64,000 bases of DNA from Ridgeia piscesae. Taxonomy: Eukaryota; Annelida; Polychaeta; Sabellida; Siboglinidae. The stretch lies in NCBI GenBank assembly GCA_025642075.2, contig JAODUO010000419.1, positions 658,501-722,500 on the forward strand. The letters run 5' to 3'. Positions 39,166 to 51,941 of this stretch are shown piece after piece. The stretch's first letter is position 1. Every line of letters starts with the position of its first letter. Position numbers and translations under genes: made by a program. Under the pieces are notes generated by a model. That model worked only from the letters and a program-made list of their open reading frames with translations, did no database searches and was not told the DNA's origin.

Positions 39166-42100
39166 CTACTCGGGTGAGCCGTAAGTGAAGGCATCGGCTC
39201 CACGCACTTTCATGCCAGGAGGAATCTGGCTGTGGACGTGTGTGTAGAGAGAAGACAAGTTCACTTCTGCCTCGGTCTTGGCCTTTGTTGCTGCCAAGTC
39301 TATTTCCTTCTTCACTTCAACGTCAATGGCCTGAAAATCAAAATGGCAATGTTATGGGTAAATTGCAGTCGTTCCTGGTAAATGAATAGTTTCCTGTGAG
39401 AGGCCATCGAATGAAAGGAGGCCACCGAATGAACCTACAACTTTCTAATGAAATGAGTCGACGATAAAAAAACTGAGTCATACCATTTGAAAGTAGATTT
39501 ATTAAGCTTTCCAGCGGTGTAAAAATCATGGACCTAGCTCACACACGGCCAAAGTTATTCGACACTGAAGATGCCTGGGGTACAAAGGTTGAACCTGAGA
39601 AATCACAGAAATGTGGTCATGTAAGCACATGATCGGATATGTTGTCATGCCAAATTTTGCTATTTTAACAGTGTTACAATAAATTACAGCAGGATCCACC
39701 AGGACAGGATTCGCTTTTCTTTTAAAGTTTTAAATGCTAACAGCGACTATCCAAAAACAATATTTATAAATAAAAAATACAAAGTGTTTTAGAAGTGACA
39801 GTCGTTTTGGTTACAATGTAACTGGTCTGAAGTCTGAGATTATTTTGACCACCAAATCTAACATGTCCACATACACGACTGCTACATTGGACATTTGTAG
39901 TGCTCTGGCTTTATAAAACAACAATGCAATCTCGCGGTCACTATGTACATGACACTGACCTTGACCTCTTCCGGAGTGACCAGTTCGGAGCTGAGGATCC
40001 TTTCCTTGAAGCCAGTGATTGGGTCACGCTTCTTCCGCACATCCTGAATCTCCTCACGAGTTCGGTAACTGTGTGGACAAATTAGTCATTATTATGTAGC
40101 ATTACAATCGATATTATTGATTATACAGGCAATAGAACGCAATTATTTTTATTAATTGCATCACAGCATCTCACAAATGAATTATACAAAAACATGGTGA
40201 TTTTTATGTTAAACAAATAGAAGGTAAATATAAGAATTTTTCTTTTAATTTTATCTTTAAAATTTTAACATAAAATTAAAACAAATTTCTTATATTTACA
40301 ACCGTATACTGTGCTATACAAGAACTATTTAATAGTTAAAGCTTCCCAATCATTTCCTTTTACCCATCGCCAATCCTTTTCTTTCATGTCCAGTCGCGTT
40401 CTATATAAATAGGTCAAGTAATCAGTGCAGTTTGCTTAATAAAAGAACCATTAATAATTTTTTATCGTATAAAAAACAATCGGCGTTACACCGGGTAGCA
40501 GACAAAAACCGATCGCGTTGGCTACAGCTGGCGCCATTTGTTTAAATTGGGCGGAATCTGAGATCAGCCATCCAGGCACACATCGATCACGGGAGTCTTC
40601 CGGATGTCACGATAACTCAGATGTATGGTTCAACAATTCGCTACTTTTTTTTTCTTTTTCTGAGTTTTCTGTTTATTTCAAAAAAACGAAGGCATATATA
40701 GGCATAAACGAATTAGCATGTCACAGTGACATTAGTCTCAATCGCGAGGAGCCAAAGTAATCGAACTGATAATGGATTTTTAATAGCACAGTATCCGACT
40801 CTATACCTACTCGACACAGTACAGTTTACAGGCAAACCTGTTTAATTGAACACCATCTAGATTTCTATGTGGGAAGCGTTCAGCCACGTTACAATTATTC
40901 CCACAAAATGTCCAAAGACAAACACTACTCGCCTTGTGCCCGGGTCACTCATACTGTGTCCACTGTAGCGGTAGGTGACACACTCGAGTAAGATTGGTCC
41001 CCTGCCAGATCGGCAGTGGTCGGCGGCGAAGCGCGTTGCCTCCCGTACACCCAACACATCCATCCCGTCCACCTACACATGCGACGCATACATGCGTTAT
41101 TCAATGTCGCCAAAAACTGTACCTAAATCTGTCATTTGGAAAAGGAACATCTTGCATTTTTATGTCGGCACTTTAGCTATTTCTAATGCTAAATGCCAAG
41201 AAAACTAATAATATCTATCAGGTGTATTTTATGACTCGATAATGATGACATCATAATTAATGTTATCACTATTTATTCCTTGCATGTCCTGCATTATAGC
41301 TAATGCATTTAAATTTAATTAACGAGTTTTTTGCAATTATGCATCTTATGTAGCGCCTCCTTGGTGGACTTTTTTCTAGATTTATGGCACTTTATAAATT
41401 TATCCGCGAAAATGTTCCTTAAGTATATATTATATTATAAATTTAGTTATTACAATATAAATTAACATAAACTGCACATTTCCCTGTGTAACAGGCTAAA
41501 CGTCACTCACCCAGATGCCTGGAATGTAGTCCCCTCGGGTATAGTAGTCTGAACTGGCAGCTGACCGGTCAGTACTTGTACCCATGCCATAGCCGTTGTT
41601 CTCGACAACGTAGATGACCGGTAGGTCCCACAGCTTGGCCAGGTTGAAGGATTCAAACAGCTGACCCTGGTTGGCTGCCCCATCACCATATAAGGTCACG
41701 CACAGGTTGTCTTTGCCCTGGTACTTCATGGCAAATGCAATGCCTGTTCCGAGGGGCGTCTGAAATAGAAATGAAAACGCATATGTGTTGGTTATCTGTG
41801 AGGTAATCAATGTAATCGTGAATTAAATATTACAAACATGATTTATCAATATGACTCTGAGAACATGGCGTAATAACTGCATACATAATTTCTCCACATA
41901 CCAGTGGTATATATAATTATAATAAACTTTAGATACCATTGGTATATGTAATTATAGTAAATTTATATACCAGTGGTATATATAATATACACCAGTGGTA
42001 TATATATACAAGTATATATATATACATGTATATATATCAGTGGTATATACAGTATATATATTTATAATTATTGACCCGTGACACTTATCCTATCCTAATT

Positions 42101-44831
42101 CTAGCGAACCAATATCAAAAGATAATAAAAAAATTCAAAAAGATAAGACACCGGGACGTACCGATGCCAACATATTCAACAGCACCCCCTGGCTTGCTGC
42201 AATGATGGGATGCATCTAACCCTTGTAACACCCCTCAACCGGGGCATCGCAATGCCAGATTATAAACATACCTGCCCACCCACGATGCCATTTCCTCCAT
42301 AAAAGTTCTCTCCGTACGTGTGCATAGATCCTCCCTTTCCCTCCGAGCAGCCAGCCTTCTTGCCTAGGAAGCAAATGTAGGACAAATATTATGCGAGTGT
42401 TACATCAGAAATGTAGTGAAGCAGTCGTTATTAATACAATTTGTATTGTCTGTCCACCGGTATGCATCTATATTTATTGCATACACACCAGCATTGGTTT
42501 GATTATGCAACGTTCCTACAGTTGTACAAACACAGACTGATGTAATGAAAGGACTTTCTGGGAGTCAAGCATAAGCTGCCACATCCATCTTGACTTTACT
42601 ACTCCAGATAAAATACTAAACCAAATCAGATCACTACAGTTACACTAGTATTATTAAAACTTTCATGTCTTATGACTTTCTGTTTGCTTCAAAATATTGG
42701 GCGGTGTATGTCTAATTGTGTATACAAATATGTTTTCTAAAACACATTCCTTGTTGGTACTCTGTCATTCTTAGCGGCGCCTCTACTGGTGAATGTGTTC
42801 AACTCATTGGTGACATTGTTTCCCCTAGCGATCATCGATTGCTAACATGTTTACTGTATAAAATAGTCAGGCACTTATGTAGAATTCGGATACCTCACAT
42901 TATGGCGTTATGAAAACTGCTCTACTGGACCACTACGGTGGGGTGGGTCCTACGGTGGGGTGGGTCCTACTGTAGGGTGGGTCCTACTGTAGGGTGGGTC
43001 CTACTGTAGGGTGGGTCCTACTGTGGGGTGGGTCCTACTGTAGGGTGGGTCCTACGGTGGGGTGGGTCCTACTGTAGGGTGGGTCCTACTGTAGGGTGGG
43101 TCCTACTGTAGGGTGGGTCCTACTGTAGGGTGGGTCCTACTGTAGGGTGGGTCCTACGGTGGGGTGGATGACACACTTACCTTTACTAGACAACCGGACT
43201 AGTTATTATGCAGGTTTACTAGTCCGCCCTTATCTTTACTAGTGTACGGACTAGTTCTACCCCTGCCTTAGGAAGAATACCATCAAACAAAACAATTATA
43301 TTACTGCCTGTGCCACGTCTGCTGATGTGAACATGGCCTGAAGCTACCCACCTGTAAGCTCCGCCAACACGCCCAGTGGGGAGACTCCACGCAGGTACGT
43401 CCAACCGTGGGCGCGGTAAGATGTGATTATGGCATCATCCCGCTTCACAGCATTGATTATGCCAACAGCACATGCCTCCTACAACGACAGCAATACTTTG
43501 TTGCAACGGCCTGTTCATACAAACATGCGTTTAAAGCATCCAAACTCAGCAGCTGTGTCGATATAATACAGGTTGTGACTAGATTATGATTGATTTAATT
43601 TGGAAACGATGGTTATTACAAAGTAGTTCATTGCTGCTGAAACATAGATAATATGTTAAAGTAGTTCGCATATGCTACCATTATCAAATTGTCATGTCTA
43701 AAAAACTGTATTACTGTTGACAGAGGTCGTCTAATAAGTTCACAAAGTCCATGAAATGTAATGTATACTGTATATGTATACCCACCACTACATATTTATT
43801 TTGTCAGATTTGCAATTTTATAGGATCAAAAATGGCTGCAGGAGCCATTAGATCCTGATTCAAGTACAAACATTATCCACAGAATAACATCCATTAATAA
43901 TTATTATGTTCTACTGATTGTTTGACTCGACAGATTACTGACTGGCCATGCACTTGATTACGTTGAACAATAATGTAAGCTGACGCAAGCTGGTGAGGTC
44001 ACTGCGCTCCAGTGAACACAATTTATTGTGTGTACCATGCAGAAGGTGTCACTGCAGGACGGACCTTTCAGCACGGCGGCCTCGAGTCTATGGAACACAC
44101 TACAGTAGCATGTGACATAACATTTATGCAGGGCTTTATGCAGGACCAAATTATTGCCAGTCACACATGTTTTGATGGACACATGGATGTTAACTGTTAA
44201 GCCAGTTTACAAACTTTAAATATGTCTGATGACCTATCTATGGTTTTGGAAGACCTTTTGTTTTGCTCCTTCATTTTTTACCCGTCCACCCATACTTCTA
44301 CCCGTCCAAATGACGGGTGGACGGGTCTCTGCATAAAGCATCAATAACAACTGCTGCTTTCAAAGTAAAACTAAACTCTTACATGTTTTCAAGAAGATTT
44401 TGTGCAGCGCTGTTAGCAACGAATGTTGGAATAATGCTATATAAATGTCATGATTATGATTAATAGGTGGCACCACTGATACTTAATGACAACCAAACCA
44501 CCACATAAACATGTAACGTTTTGACGGCTTTTCCAAGTAAAGTGACATGGGTGTCCTTTTCAGATGTGACGTTTTGTTGTCGTCATACAGCACATGCAAA
44601 CAAACACAAAGTTGACTCACCTGCCCTGAGTACAGGTGACAGAAGCCCCTGATATGCTTCTCCTTGTACAGGTTACCGGCTGCTGTCTCCAGGCGTCGGA
44701 TTGTCTGCATCTCTCGGTAATAGTGAAGGGCCTCATCATGCGTAAGTGTGGCCGTGGTGTTGGGACTTTCATCCAACCTGTGCAGCTTGTAGGGCTAGAA
44801 AATGTATACAGTAATCTGTTTACAAATACAG

Positions 44832-44862
<31 letters not shown>

Positions 44863-46495
44863 ACATATTGAAATTGAGTAATTTGTTCCTGAAAATATTG
44901 CATGCAGATGTATTTTATACATAAATGAAAAATATCATATTCTTGCTTTCAGCAAGAAATAAATCTCGTAACATATTTTAATATCTATTATTTATTAACT
45001 AATATATTATTATTTTTTTTTTAAATTGTAATAACATTAACTTGTATATGTAGTAGTATTTTAGTACTATTATGACTAATATTATTTATTATACTGATCA
45101 ATTTATATTTATAAATTTATTTTACAAATGTACTTCTGTTTTAACTTTTTAAAGGAAATCTTTGTAGTGTTGTAATGCACCTCTGAATGGTTTTATTTGC
45201 CAGATACATGGCGCAGAGAAATGTTGTCATGTTATTATTAGTAGTACACTTATCACGAAACCTCAGGTGAAATGCATGCAGAATATGGCTGACGCCGGGC
45301 CGTATTTTGTTGTCATTACAAACTGTATATACTATACAATTACAAAACCATTATTTGACGTCCACATCACGTGATCCACTTACAGTTTGGATATCGAAAA
45401 TTTGCTCTGAGCTGTTATTTCGCACCGACAATGCACCAAGCAGTCCCTAGAACAAAGACATAAAACTTGTAGAAATCAGATATCACTCACTGAATATCAG
45501 TGCCACGTACGTGTTAATAAAACATTTAAACATTGACAACACCAACAATAACGTATAAAAACTAAAAGGAACGAATGCATACTAACTGCATGCGATATAT
45601 AAACCAAACTCAACTCAATTATTCGTCATTACTCACCTGTAGAATTGAGCACCTGCTAGTTGTTGACAGGGAATTAGCCTGCTGTATCCAGGGAGAATGT
45701 AAAATCTCCTTTGTCTGCACCAAGGGCAAGGAAACCGGAGTTTAGTACCAATGTTGTTTTGAACACTACAGGTAATATTTGTTTCGCAGCCATTTTTTAT
45801 TTTATTTTGAGGAACGGTAAATCCAGACACGAGTCAGTTATAAACTGTGATTCATATTATGACTAGTTGTGTGTACCCAGTTCTGCCATGAGCATATTGA
45901 AAATTTGCTTACTCACCCAATACAAAGGCCTCCCAGTCTCAATCTTGATAACTCTGGTTTAATCTTGATAACCGGCATACAAGTCTATGACCTGATTTAG
46001 ACACTAAGCAACAACCTCTCTAGATATTATTGTCTCTATGTTGATTTACAGCTAACGTCAACATACAATTTCACTGCTAATAATTATTACGAAACACACA
46101 GTTTGCAGCGTTTGGAAAAGCTCTCCCATGGCCCTGGGTTGGAACGATTCCAATTTCCGCGTTGTCATTGCGGCTGTTGTGCCTTGACAGTTGATGCTAC
46201 TGACTGGGCGCGGCTGTACGCTGTTATGTACACAAATGCCTGGTTACGAAGGTAACCTTCGGATTTATGAATAGCTTAAGTAACTGCTAATTAAATCGTT
46301 CAACCCACAATTACCCCTCAAGAACAAAGTTTATGTATTTGTGATTTGTAAACATCTCCACGTCACGTGACATGCATCACATATTCTGGCTCTTGCTTAT
46401 AATCTGCCGGTAGCGCACGACTGTACAACATGATTGCTTACCTTTCGTGCTGCCGGCGCCGTCCTGAAGATGGCCACTGACACTCTTGAAAGCAT
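39166..46495 (-). CDS. PDHA1: Pyruvate dehydrogenase E1 component subunit alpha, mitochondrial (10 exons, complete)
   Basis: Exons in gene order: 46495-46442, 45714-45637, 45446-45384, 44794-44621, 43478-43352, 42363-42272, 41759-41511, 41072-40933, 40068-39960, 39330-39166; 1,251 nt, 416 residues, all in phase. The enzyme is the alpha subunit of the thiamine-diphosphate-dependent E1 of the mitochondrial pyruvate dehydrogenase complex (pyruvate to acetyl-CoA). It starts [18 protein letters not shown], a basic, Ser/Arg-rich presequence on its own exon. Exon 4 has [20 protein letters not shown]. Exon 5 has SYRAHGW. Exon 7 has the ThDP/Mg motif GDGAANQGQ...ENN (residues 221-251). Exon 8 has [12 protein letters not shown]. 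Serines at 258, 319 and 326 match the three inhibitory phosphorylation sites. The intron after exon 8 has a GC donor. Human PDHA1 is 390 residues; the excess here is N-terminal. Confidence 0.95.
40780..40915 (-). mobile_element. SINE copy 5 (3' part only)
   Basis: The minus strand carries CGTGGCTGAACGCTTCCCAC, TCTAGATGGTGTTCAATTAA and CGGATACTGTGCT, the same order as the 3' half of the SINE copies. It lies in PDHA1 intron 8, starting about 18 bp after the GC donor. Confidence 0.6.
41901..42062. repeat. Degenerate ACCAGTGGTATATA repeat
   Basis: At least five copies of CCAGTGGTATATA/CATTGGTATATG separated by AT-rich sequence in PDHA1 intron 6. Confidence 0.75.
42930..43168. repeat. 17-bp G-rich minisatellite
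   Basis: About 13 copies of GGGTGGGTCCTACTGTA (variant CTACGGTGG) in PDHA1 intron 5. Each unit has two G runs, so consecutive units satisfy a four-run G-quadruplex pattern on the plus strand. Confidence 0.93.
44127..44341 (+). mobile_element. MITE-like element with GGGCTTTATGCAG ends, copy 2
   Basis: Left GGGCTTTATGCAGGAC, right GACGGGTCTCTGCATAAAGC. Shares GGACACATGGATGTTAACT and CCAAATGACGGGTGGACGGG with 16008-16282. Lies in PDHA1 intron 4. No coding capacity. Confidence 0.7.
44835..44862. repeat. (AT)n microsatellite
   Basis: Short TA run in the intron just upstream of PDHA1 exon 4. Confidence 0.92.
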
Positions 46496-46499
46496 CCTG

Positions 46500-48135
46500 A
46501 CTGTCTATGTTCGTAGTAGCTGTCTTGCTGAAAGAGCAGTTTCACCCGCACCTTTGATGTAAGCGAACCGAGTGGTCTGACTCGAGCAACGTTACCGGCA
46601 ACCTTGACCCAGTGAAGCGCGGCTCCACTGCCTTGACCTCTATAAGCCGGCAGTTCTGTTCGGTGTATCGGTGTCTGGTTGTCACTTTCAGCGGCTGTTA
46701 TGTGGTACCACACTTCTGTTTGTGTCCACCAAAATAAATCTGTTTCTATGGTAGAGAGACATATCCTACACCCACATCTGAAGTATCTGACTGTTATGTT
46801 TACAATTTCAATTAAGCAGCTGTCAACTAAGCGTACACATATATCTCAAAACGTATAATAACACGTGCGTAATCGTATATAAGTATTATAACATGTAATA
46901 TATTCAGCACAATTATTACAAATAAAAAATTGTTAAAAATAATAATTAGCCCGGCCTATACGTATTAATACATTATATTGATCGTGATTCAGCGTCAAAA
47001 GAAACAGGTAACCACTTCTATTTATATATAACTTATATGTGCCAACTATAGGTATATATCTTGACAATAATTGCTTGTTATATGCTCCATAAAGCACGTA
47101 TGCAAAATTGATCGGTCATGCGTGACCGTGACCGTGACACGTGTTTGTTGTTTAAAAAATAGGTCGCACGTTGCGCTGTGCTGTTGTACCCCAGACTGGT
47201 CGTCCCCACAAACTGTAGAAAGTGGGCATAGGCACCTCGAGGTGGCAGCACGTTTAATTCAGTCAATCAATCTTCGCAGTGTACGTGTATAAACCGCGGA
47301 ACGCTTTGCGGAACGTTTTGCCGAACGCTTGTTTAAATCATCCTACAATTAGGTGTTGAATTATCATTACTTCGAAACCGCACACGTAGCCATAAACATG
47401 GATGTAGCCTAAATGTCCGTCGATGTGAAGGCATATAATAAGGTACATTTACATCCGATGGAAAGTCGACTGGTGGCTGGACAGGTGTGTCGGAACGTTT
47501 CCGGTGTAACGGTCTGGAACGTCGATCGGTCCAGAACGTCGTTCTACTTCCGTTTGTAATCGGTTTATGCGTACTGGGCATAACTCGTACAGGTCAAAGG
47601 TTAGCGCGACATTTCGGCCCGCAGCTTACCAGTCTGGAATGTATATCCGGTCCAGGATGTCGATCGTTCCACCTCGTTTTTTGTGTTGTTTATGGACTTC
47701 ATACATGCATGTCAAAGGGTTGCGTCTACTGTGACCAGCTTATACACTGCGACTGCCGAACCTATGCGTGACCCATGCATGTTATAGTCTATGTCAATTA
47801 TTTTTATTCGCTTCCTTTCTTGCAATTATTATTAATAAGAACATGTGCGCGCACGAAACTGTAGTGTGCAAGTAGGGGAAAGTGATTTATTATGTAACAC
47901 AGTCGCCGCGTGGGTCATGGACGCCGTCTCGACATTCTGGCAAGGGGTCAAAGTTGATTGGCCACCTGAAGTCACGTCAATTCGGCGCGCATTCGCATAC
48001 GTGGAACGACATTCTAGGCCGGATGAACGTTCCAGACCGTCACATCGGAACGAATGTTTAACATCATCTACAGCTCGTCATATGCTTCACACGAGACTGC
48101 TACTTCACACATAGTTAAATATTGACATCGTATAA
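46500..48135. other. PDHA1 upstream region and intergenic DNA
   Basis: The first 200 bases probably include the PDHA1 5' UTR and promoter. No TATA box was seen. 47270-48060 is unusually rich in GGAACGT/GAACGTC words, similar to those in the inverted repeat at 48136. Open frames here (47071-47292, 47487-47771, 47845-48114) resemble nothing recognised. Confidence 0.45.
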
Positions 48136-48256
48136 CGTGTCCGTCAATATGAAAGCATAATATCTACATTAATGTACATTTACAGTTGATGGAACGTCGC
48201 GGAACGTTCGATCGAATTCAGTGTTAAGATGGCGTTATTTTGGCTGTTCCTTCTAT
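48136..48256 (+). repeat. Inverted repeat arm A (partner 51632-51755)
   Basis: From GTCCGTCAATATGAAAGCATAA through TGTACATTTACAGTTG, CGTCGCGGAACGTTCGATC and GTGTTAAGATG to TTATTTTGGCT. The reverse complement of 51632-51755 matches with few differences. Confidence 0.8.
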
Positions 48257-48826
48257 TGAGCACACTTACGAACGATCACTTGCACGGTCAGTAGTTGATA
48301 TGTCACCGACCCTTCATAACTATTTATGAAAAGGTATTTAGCAATAGGAAAAGGGTGACATAATTATTTTTGGTCATGGTTTCTCTTGTTAAAAGCTGTG
48401 CAACGACATCAACGTGGAGCACAGTTTCTTTTAACAATTAATTATATATGCTATATGGTGTCACATCACACTGTGGTCAGAACTTTAGACTAGCTTATCA
48501 AAGTCTATGCCTTTCTAGAAATTCAGCATCGTAATATCGTGTACCATCTGCGTAACCGAGTTTTCGATACCCACAACCTCATGACAGAGACTAAGTCTAT
48601 AAAGCCGTTTGACATACCACACTACAGGAGCGAGGCGTGGGTACACGTCGATGTCATCTGAAGACCAGAAAGAAATTCCATCAACGTTACCTCCGAAAGA
48701 TTCGTTAACCTATGGGAAGATCGCGCCCGCCAGTGTCTTGTTGGAGGCCAACACAACTATAGTATTGAGGCAGTGGTAATGCAGAACCAACTCCGCTGGC
48801 CACTGTCGAACAGCCGACTTCCCTGA
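48229..48826 (+). pseudogene. Signal-peptide-like exon plus in-phase second exon with stop, unidentified
   Basis: ATG at 48229 in a good context (AAGATGG) opens MALFWLFLLLSTLTNDHLH, a classical signal-peptide pattern. It ends in phase 1 at 48286 with donor GTCAGT. An acceptor TTTCTAG at 48512-48518 continues in phase (EIQHRNIVYHLRNRVFD...) for about 46 codons to TGA at 48659. The frame stays open after that stop for 54 codons to 48826. The later part (SIEAVVMQNQLRW) resembles the C-terminal region of LINE reverse transcriptases. The first part is not recognised. Either this is a decayed gene run into a LINE, or the exon pairing is fortuitous. Confidence 0.35.
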
Positions 48827-48829
48827 CAA

Positions 48830-51630
48830 GTGTAGTTTTCACTGCTTACACATGGTATGAAAACACGTGGTGACAGCCAGAGAAAACGATTTTAATACAT
48901 TGTTAAACATTATATGAAGAAAAGCACAATTGACTTGGGAAGAAAAACCTGCGGATCATTCACTTTGGCGCCGTGGCATATGCCAGGCAACTGCCAAATT
49001 TGAGACACATCGTCTTCTTCACGAGGCGGAGAAACGGCAGAGGAGAAATGACAAGGGAAATGTCTAAGCATCTTCACGTCTCCTGGGGCTTCGTGCCCAC
49101 ACTGCAACAAGATCTGTAGATGAAGAATACGTTGCCTTGTAAGTTCAATATCAACCCCTTGTTGCGCTTCTTGTAACGTCGAGATGTTCTCCTTCATGTG
49201 ATTACACTTTCTGTCAGTTTGCTAATCCGTTTGTATGTCTTTGCTTAGTCTTGCAGAGCATTCTTTCGACCACGTTCATGGGGACGAGGCTGTTCAATGA
49301 AGCTGCTTGGTGATCGAGGGAATTCCGCTTGGTGACTGCGAAGACAACTGGTTGCTTCTCCAACTGCTCCTAATTCGATGCTGCACGCGTTTTTGCTTGT
49401 TATCTGCAACTTATGTAGATATAGACATAGGGCCTACTGGTCTCTTCGGCATTTTCTTACTTTCTAAAGAAATTCTTCATGGCCAGCAGCCTGGTTCGCT
49501 TGTTTAGATTATGTCTGTATCGGCGTGCGTGTTCGTCAGCAGTTATGTCAATTTCTGAAATGTGAAAATGTCTTCAAATATTAACTTAATTTCTCTAAGA
49601 TGATAATTATCAAATTTCAGCAAATCCTACAACCCTTTTGTCTTAGTTACGCTCCATGTCATCTCCGTCACGACAAATACATGACGTAGATGAATGTGAC
49701 GTAGATGACGTGCCATGTGAGTCATGACCAACATCATGCCTGTCGTGAGTTTAACTGGCGTATGCTATTTCTGATTGCTTTGATCGACACCACTTAACAC
49801 GTGATTATCAATAATGTGGTTTGTCTGACCTGTATAGCACGCTGTAGATGACATGGAATAAACCTACTCACCTAACTCCTGTCATGAAATGTTGAATATT
49901 TCGCGTAAATCGCAGCAAAAAAGGTTTTGGTGTTGTTTCCAATGTGCAGATATGGCGGTAACGTAATTGTGATCCCACGTGGATGTGGTAGTTCTACAGA
50001 CTCTCGACAGGCGTGGCATCAAAGTTTTGGTGACGTAGATGACATGGAACCAGGCGACATAGATTTTTATGTTGGAAAGCATCGACTATTCAAAAGATTT
50101 TATAAATAATGTTTTTTGGGGGGGACGACAAATATGAAGAGAGACACTGAAATGAGAACCATACGCAATATATTCATTATTTAATTATTATACCTTCTTA
50201 ATAACGTTCAACTTGAGGACCAGGTGATGGGGACCGCCAATTTTCGATGACGTTGACTGGGTCTGGGAGATATCACGAGAAATAACTAGAATAACGACTT
50301 CGACTGCCACAATCATATTAGAAATGAAGAACAATACTGCACAAAACGCCACATATAAGAAATTTAGTTTTGCCAGATTTCTTTATCGAATATGTCTGTG
50401 ACATGTAACACTGTCTGCAACTAACAGACAGAAATGTGTTTTCTGTTTTTGACATCAATGAAAATAAATAACTATTATGCAATTGTAAAATAAATTCCTT
50501 ACATACTTACTTACTAATTATTATGAACATTAATTTTATGTGACACTACTGTTTCTTCCATTGCAATTATTCTTAATTGCACTGTCATTGGGTCGGCCTG
50601 GACTGTAGTGTAGTGTAGGAGTTGTCGCCACTTGCCCTTTCCAACTCCCACTTATATAGCATATATCATAATTTTTTTTAGTAAACCTGAATGCATACTA
50701 CACTAAACAAACACAGTAATTATGCATGACCACTATATACTAGTCTCACTCTCGAATGCAGTACATTTAGCAGTAGTATAGCAATCAACATACATCGTTT
50801 CGCTATGGCTATAGTTAAGTATTGTGGTAATACATTGTTACGGGCAAGTGTCATATTCTGACGAGTAAAGTACACTATAATCTATATACACACCCAGAAG
50901 GTTTTCTACAGCATCTCCACGGTTGCAATATTCCGTTTTAATTGTTGTAAAATTCAGAGTACGTAATTAGTATGTTCACAAAAGTGTATATGTAGCCAAA
51001 ATAAAATTCAAATCAATAAAATTCATTATTTTGATAAATAAACACAGCAAAATTCACCAAATGACACCAACCTTAATGGCACGGCCGATACGATATAATG
51101 TAACAGATTTTACCCGCCTAACGCATCGCGCACTGGTATTCATTGGTCGATATTAGTGCAAAACAAATACAAATGAGTATGCTTTGTAAGACCATGTGAT
51201 CGGTTCGCGGCAAAAAAACGCGGGCCATTTCTACATAATCCCAGGTGGATACGGTTGTTATTGACATAGTCGGGTCAGTGAGATGTAAACTGTTCAGGCG
51301 TAATAAATGCGGTATCGGTATCTGCAAAAATGAAGGTTGACCGTGTTAGCGTGTAGCCGCGTAGGCCGTAGTCTGTGTTTGAGCTGTGGGTGTGTTCAAA
51401 CTCAATGACAGTGTCAGTGACAATGTCATGACAATGTGACCAAGTCCAAGACCAAGAACATTTGATCAGTGCACAGCAAAATAACCGGGACCGCGCCATT
51501 TCTACAGAATCTCAGGTGGATGCACTGGTTACCGTTGTTATGTCATGACATGTAAATTATACAGTTGTAGTCAGTCGAGTATAGCTATCTGCAAAGATCA
51601 CCATTGACTGTGCAAGCGCGTACGTGTCCC
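48830..51630. other. Unassigned interval inside the inverted repeat
   Basis: AT-rich sequence with scattered open frames. The best is minus strand 48910-49197, 95 codons, helical-looking start MKENISTLQEAQQGVDIEL, with no recognised family. Short GACGTAGATGA words recur at 49670-49710 and 50030. No gene can be supported. Confidence 0.4.
51200..51625. repeat. Diverged tandem duplication, about 280-bp period
   Basis: GGCCATTTCTACATAATCCC, AGGTGGAT, CGTTGTTATTGACATAG and ATCTGCAAAAATGAAGGTTGAC at 51225-51345 recur in the same order at 51495-51615 with substitutions. Confidence 0.65.
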
Positions 51631-51631
51631 C

Positions 51632-51755
51632 AATAGACGGAATAGCCAAAATAACGTCATCTTAACACTGAATTAGATCGAACGTTCCGCGACGTTCCGG
51701 CAACTGTAAATGTACATTAATCATGTTTATATTATGCTTTGAATTGACGGACGCG
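51632..51755 (-). repeat. Inverted repeat arm B (partner 48136-48256)
   Basis: On the minus strand it contains the same CGTCGCGGAACGTTCGATC and AAGATG-initiated segment. Here the reading is MTLFWLFRLLG, a diverged version of the signal-peptide-like exon start. Confidence 0.75.
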
Positions 51756-51860
51756 GAAGTGATCTAAAAGATTGGCTTCGCCAGTCGCTAATGCGTCAAC
51801 CGTGCACAGGACATACCCGCACCAGTTCAAAGACAGTAACACGACTGGTGGGTGGAATCC

Positions 51861-51861
<1 letters not shown>

Positions 51862-51938
<77 letters not shown>
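51862..51938. repeat. (AT)n microsatellite
   Basis: Near-perfect TA array following GGGTGGAATCC. Confidence 0.95.

Positions 51939-51939
<1 letters not shown>

Positions 51940-51941
<2 letters not shown>

Noticed and set aside
48910..49197. 95-codon minus-strand gene
   Set aside because: Composition is reasonable but nothing is recognised and no supporting signals are present; kept only as a note in the interval description.
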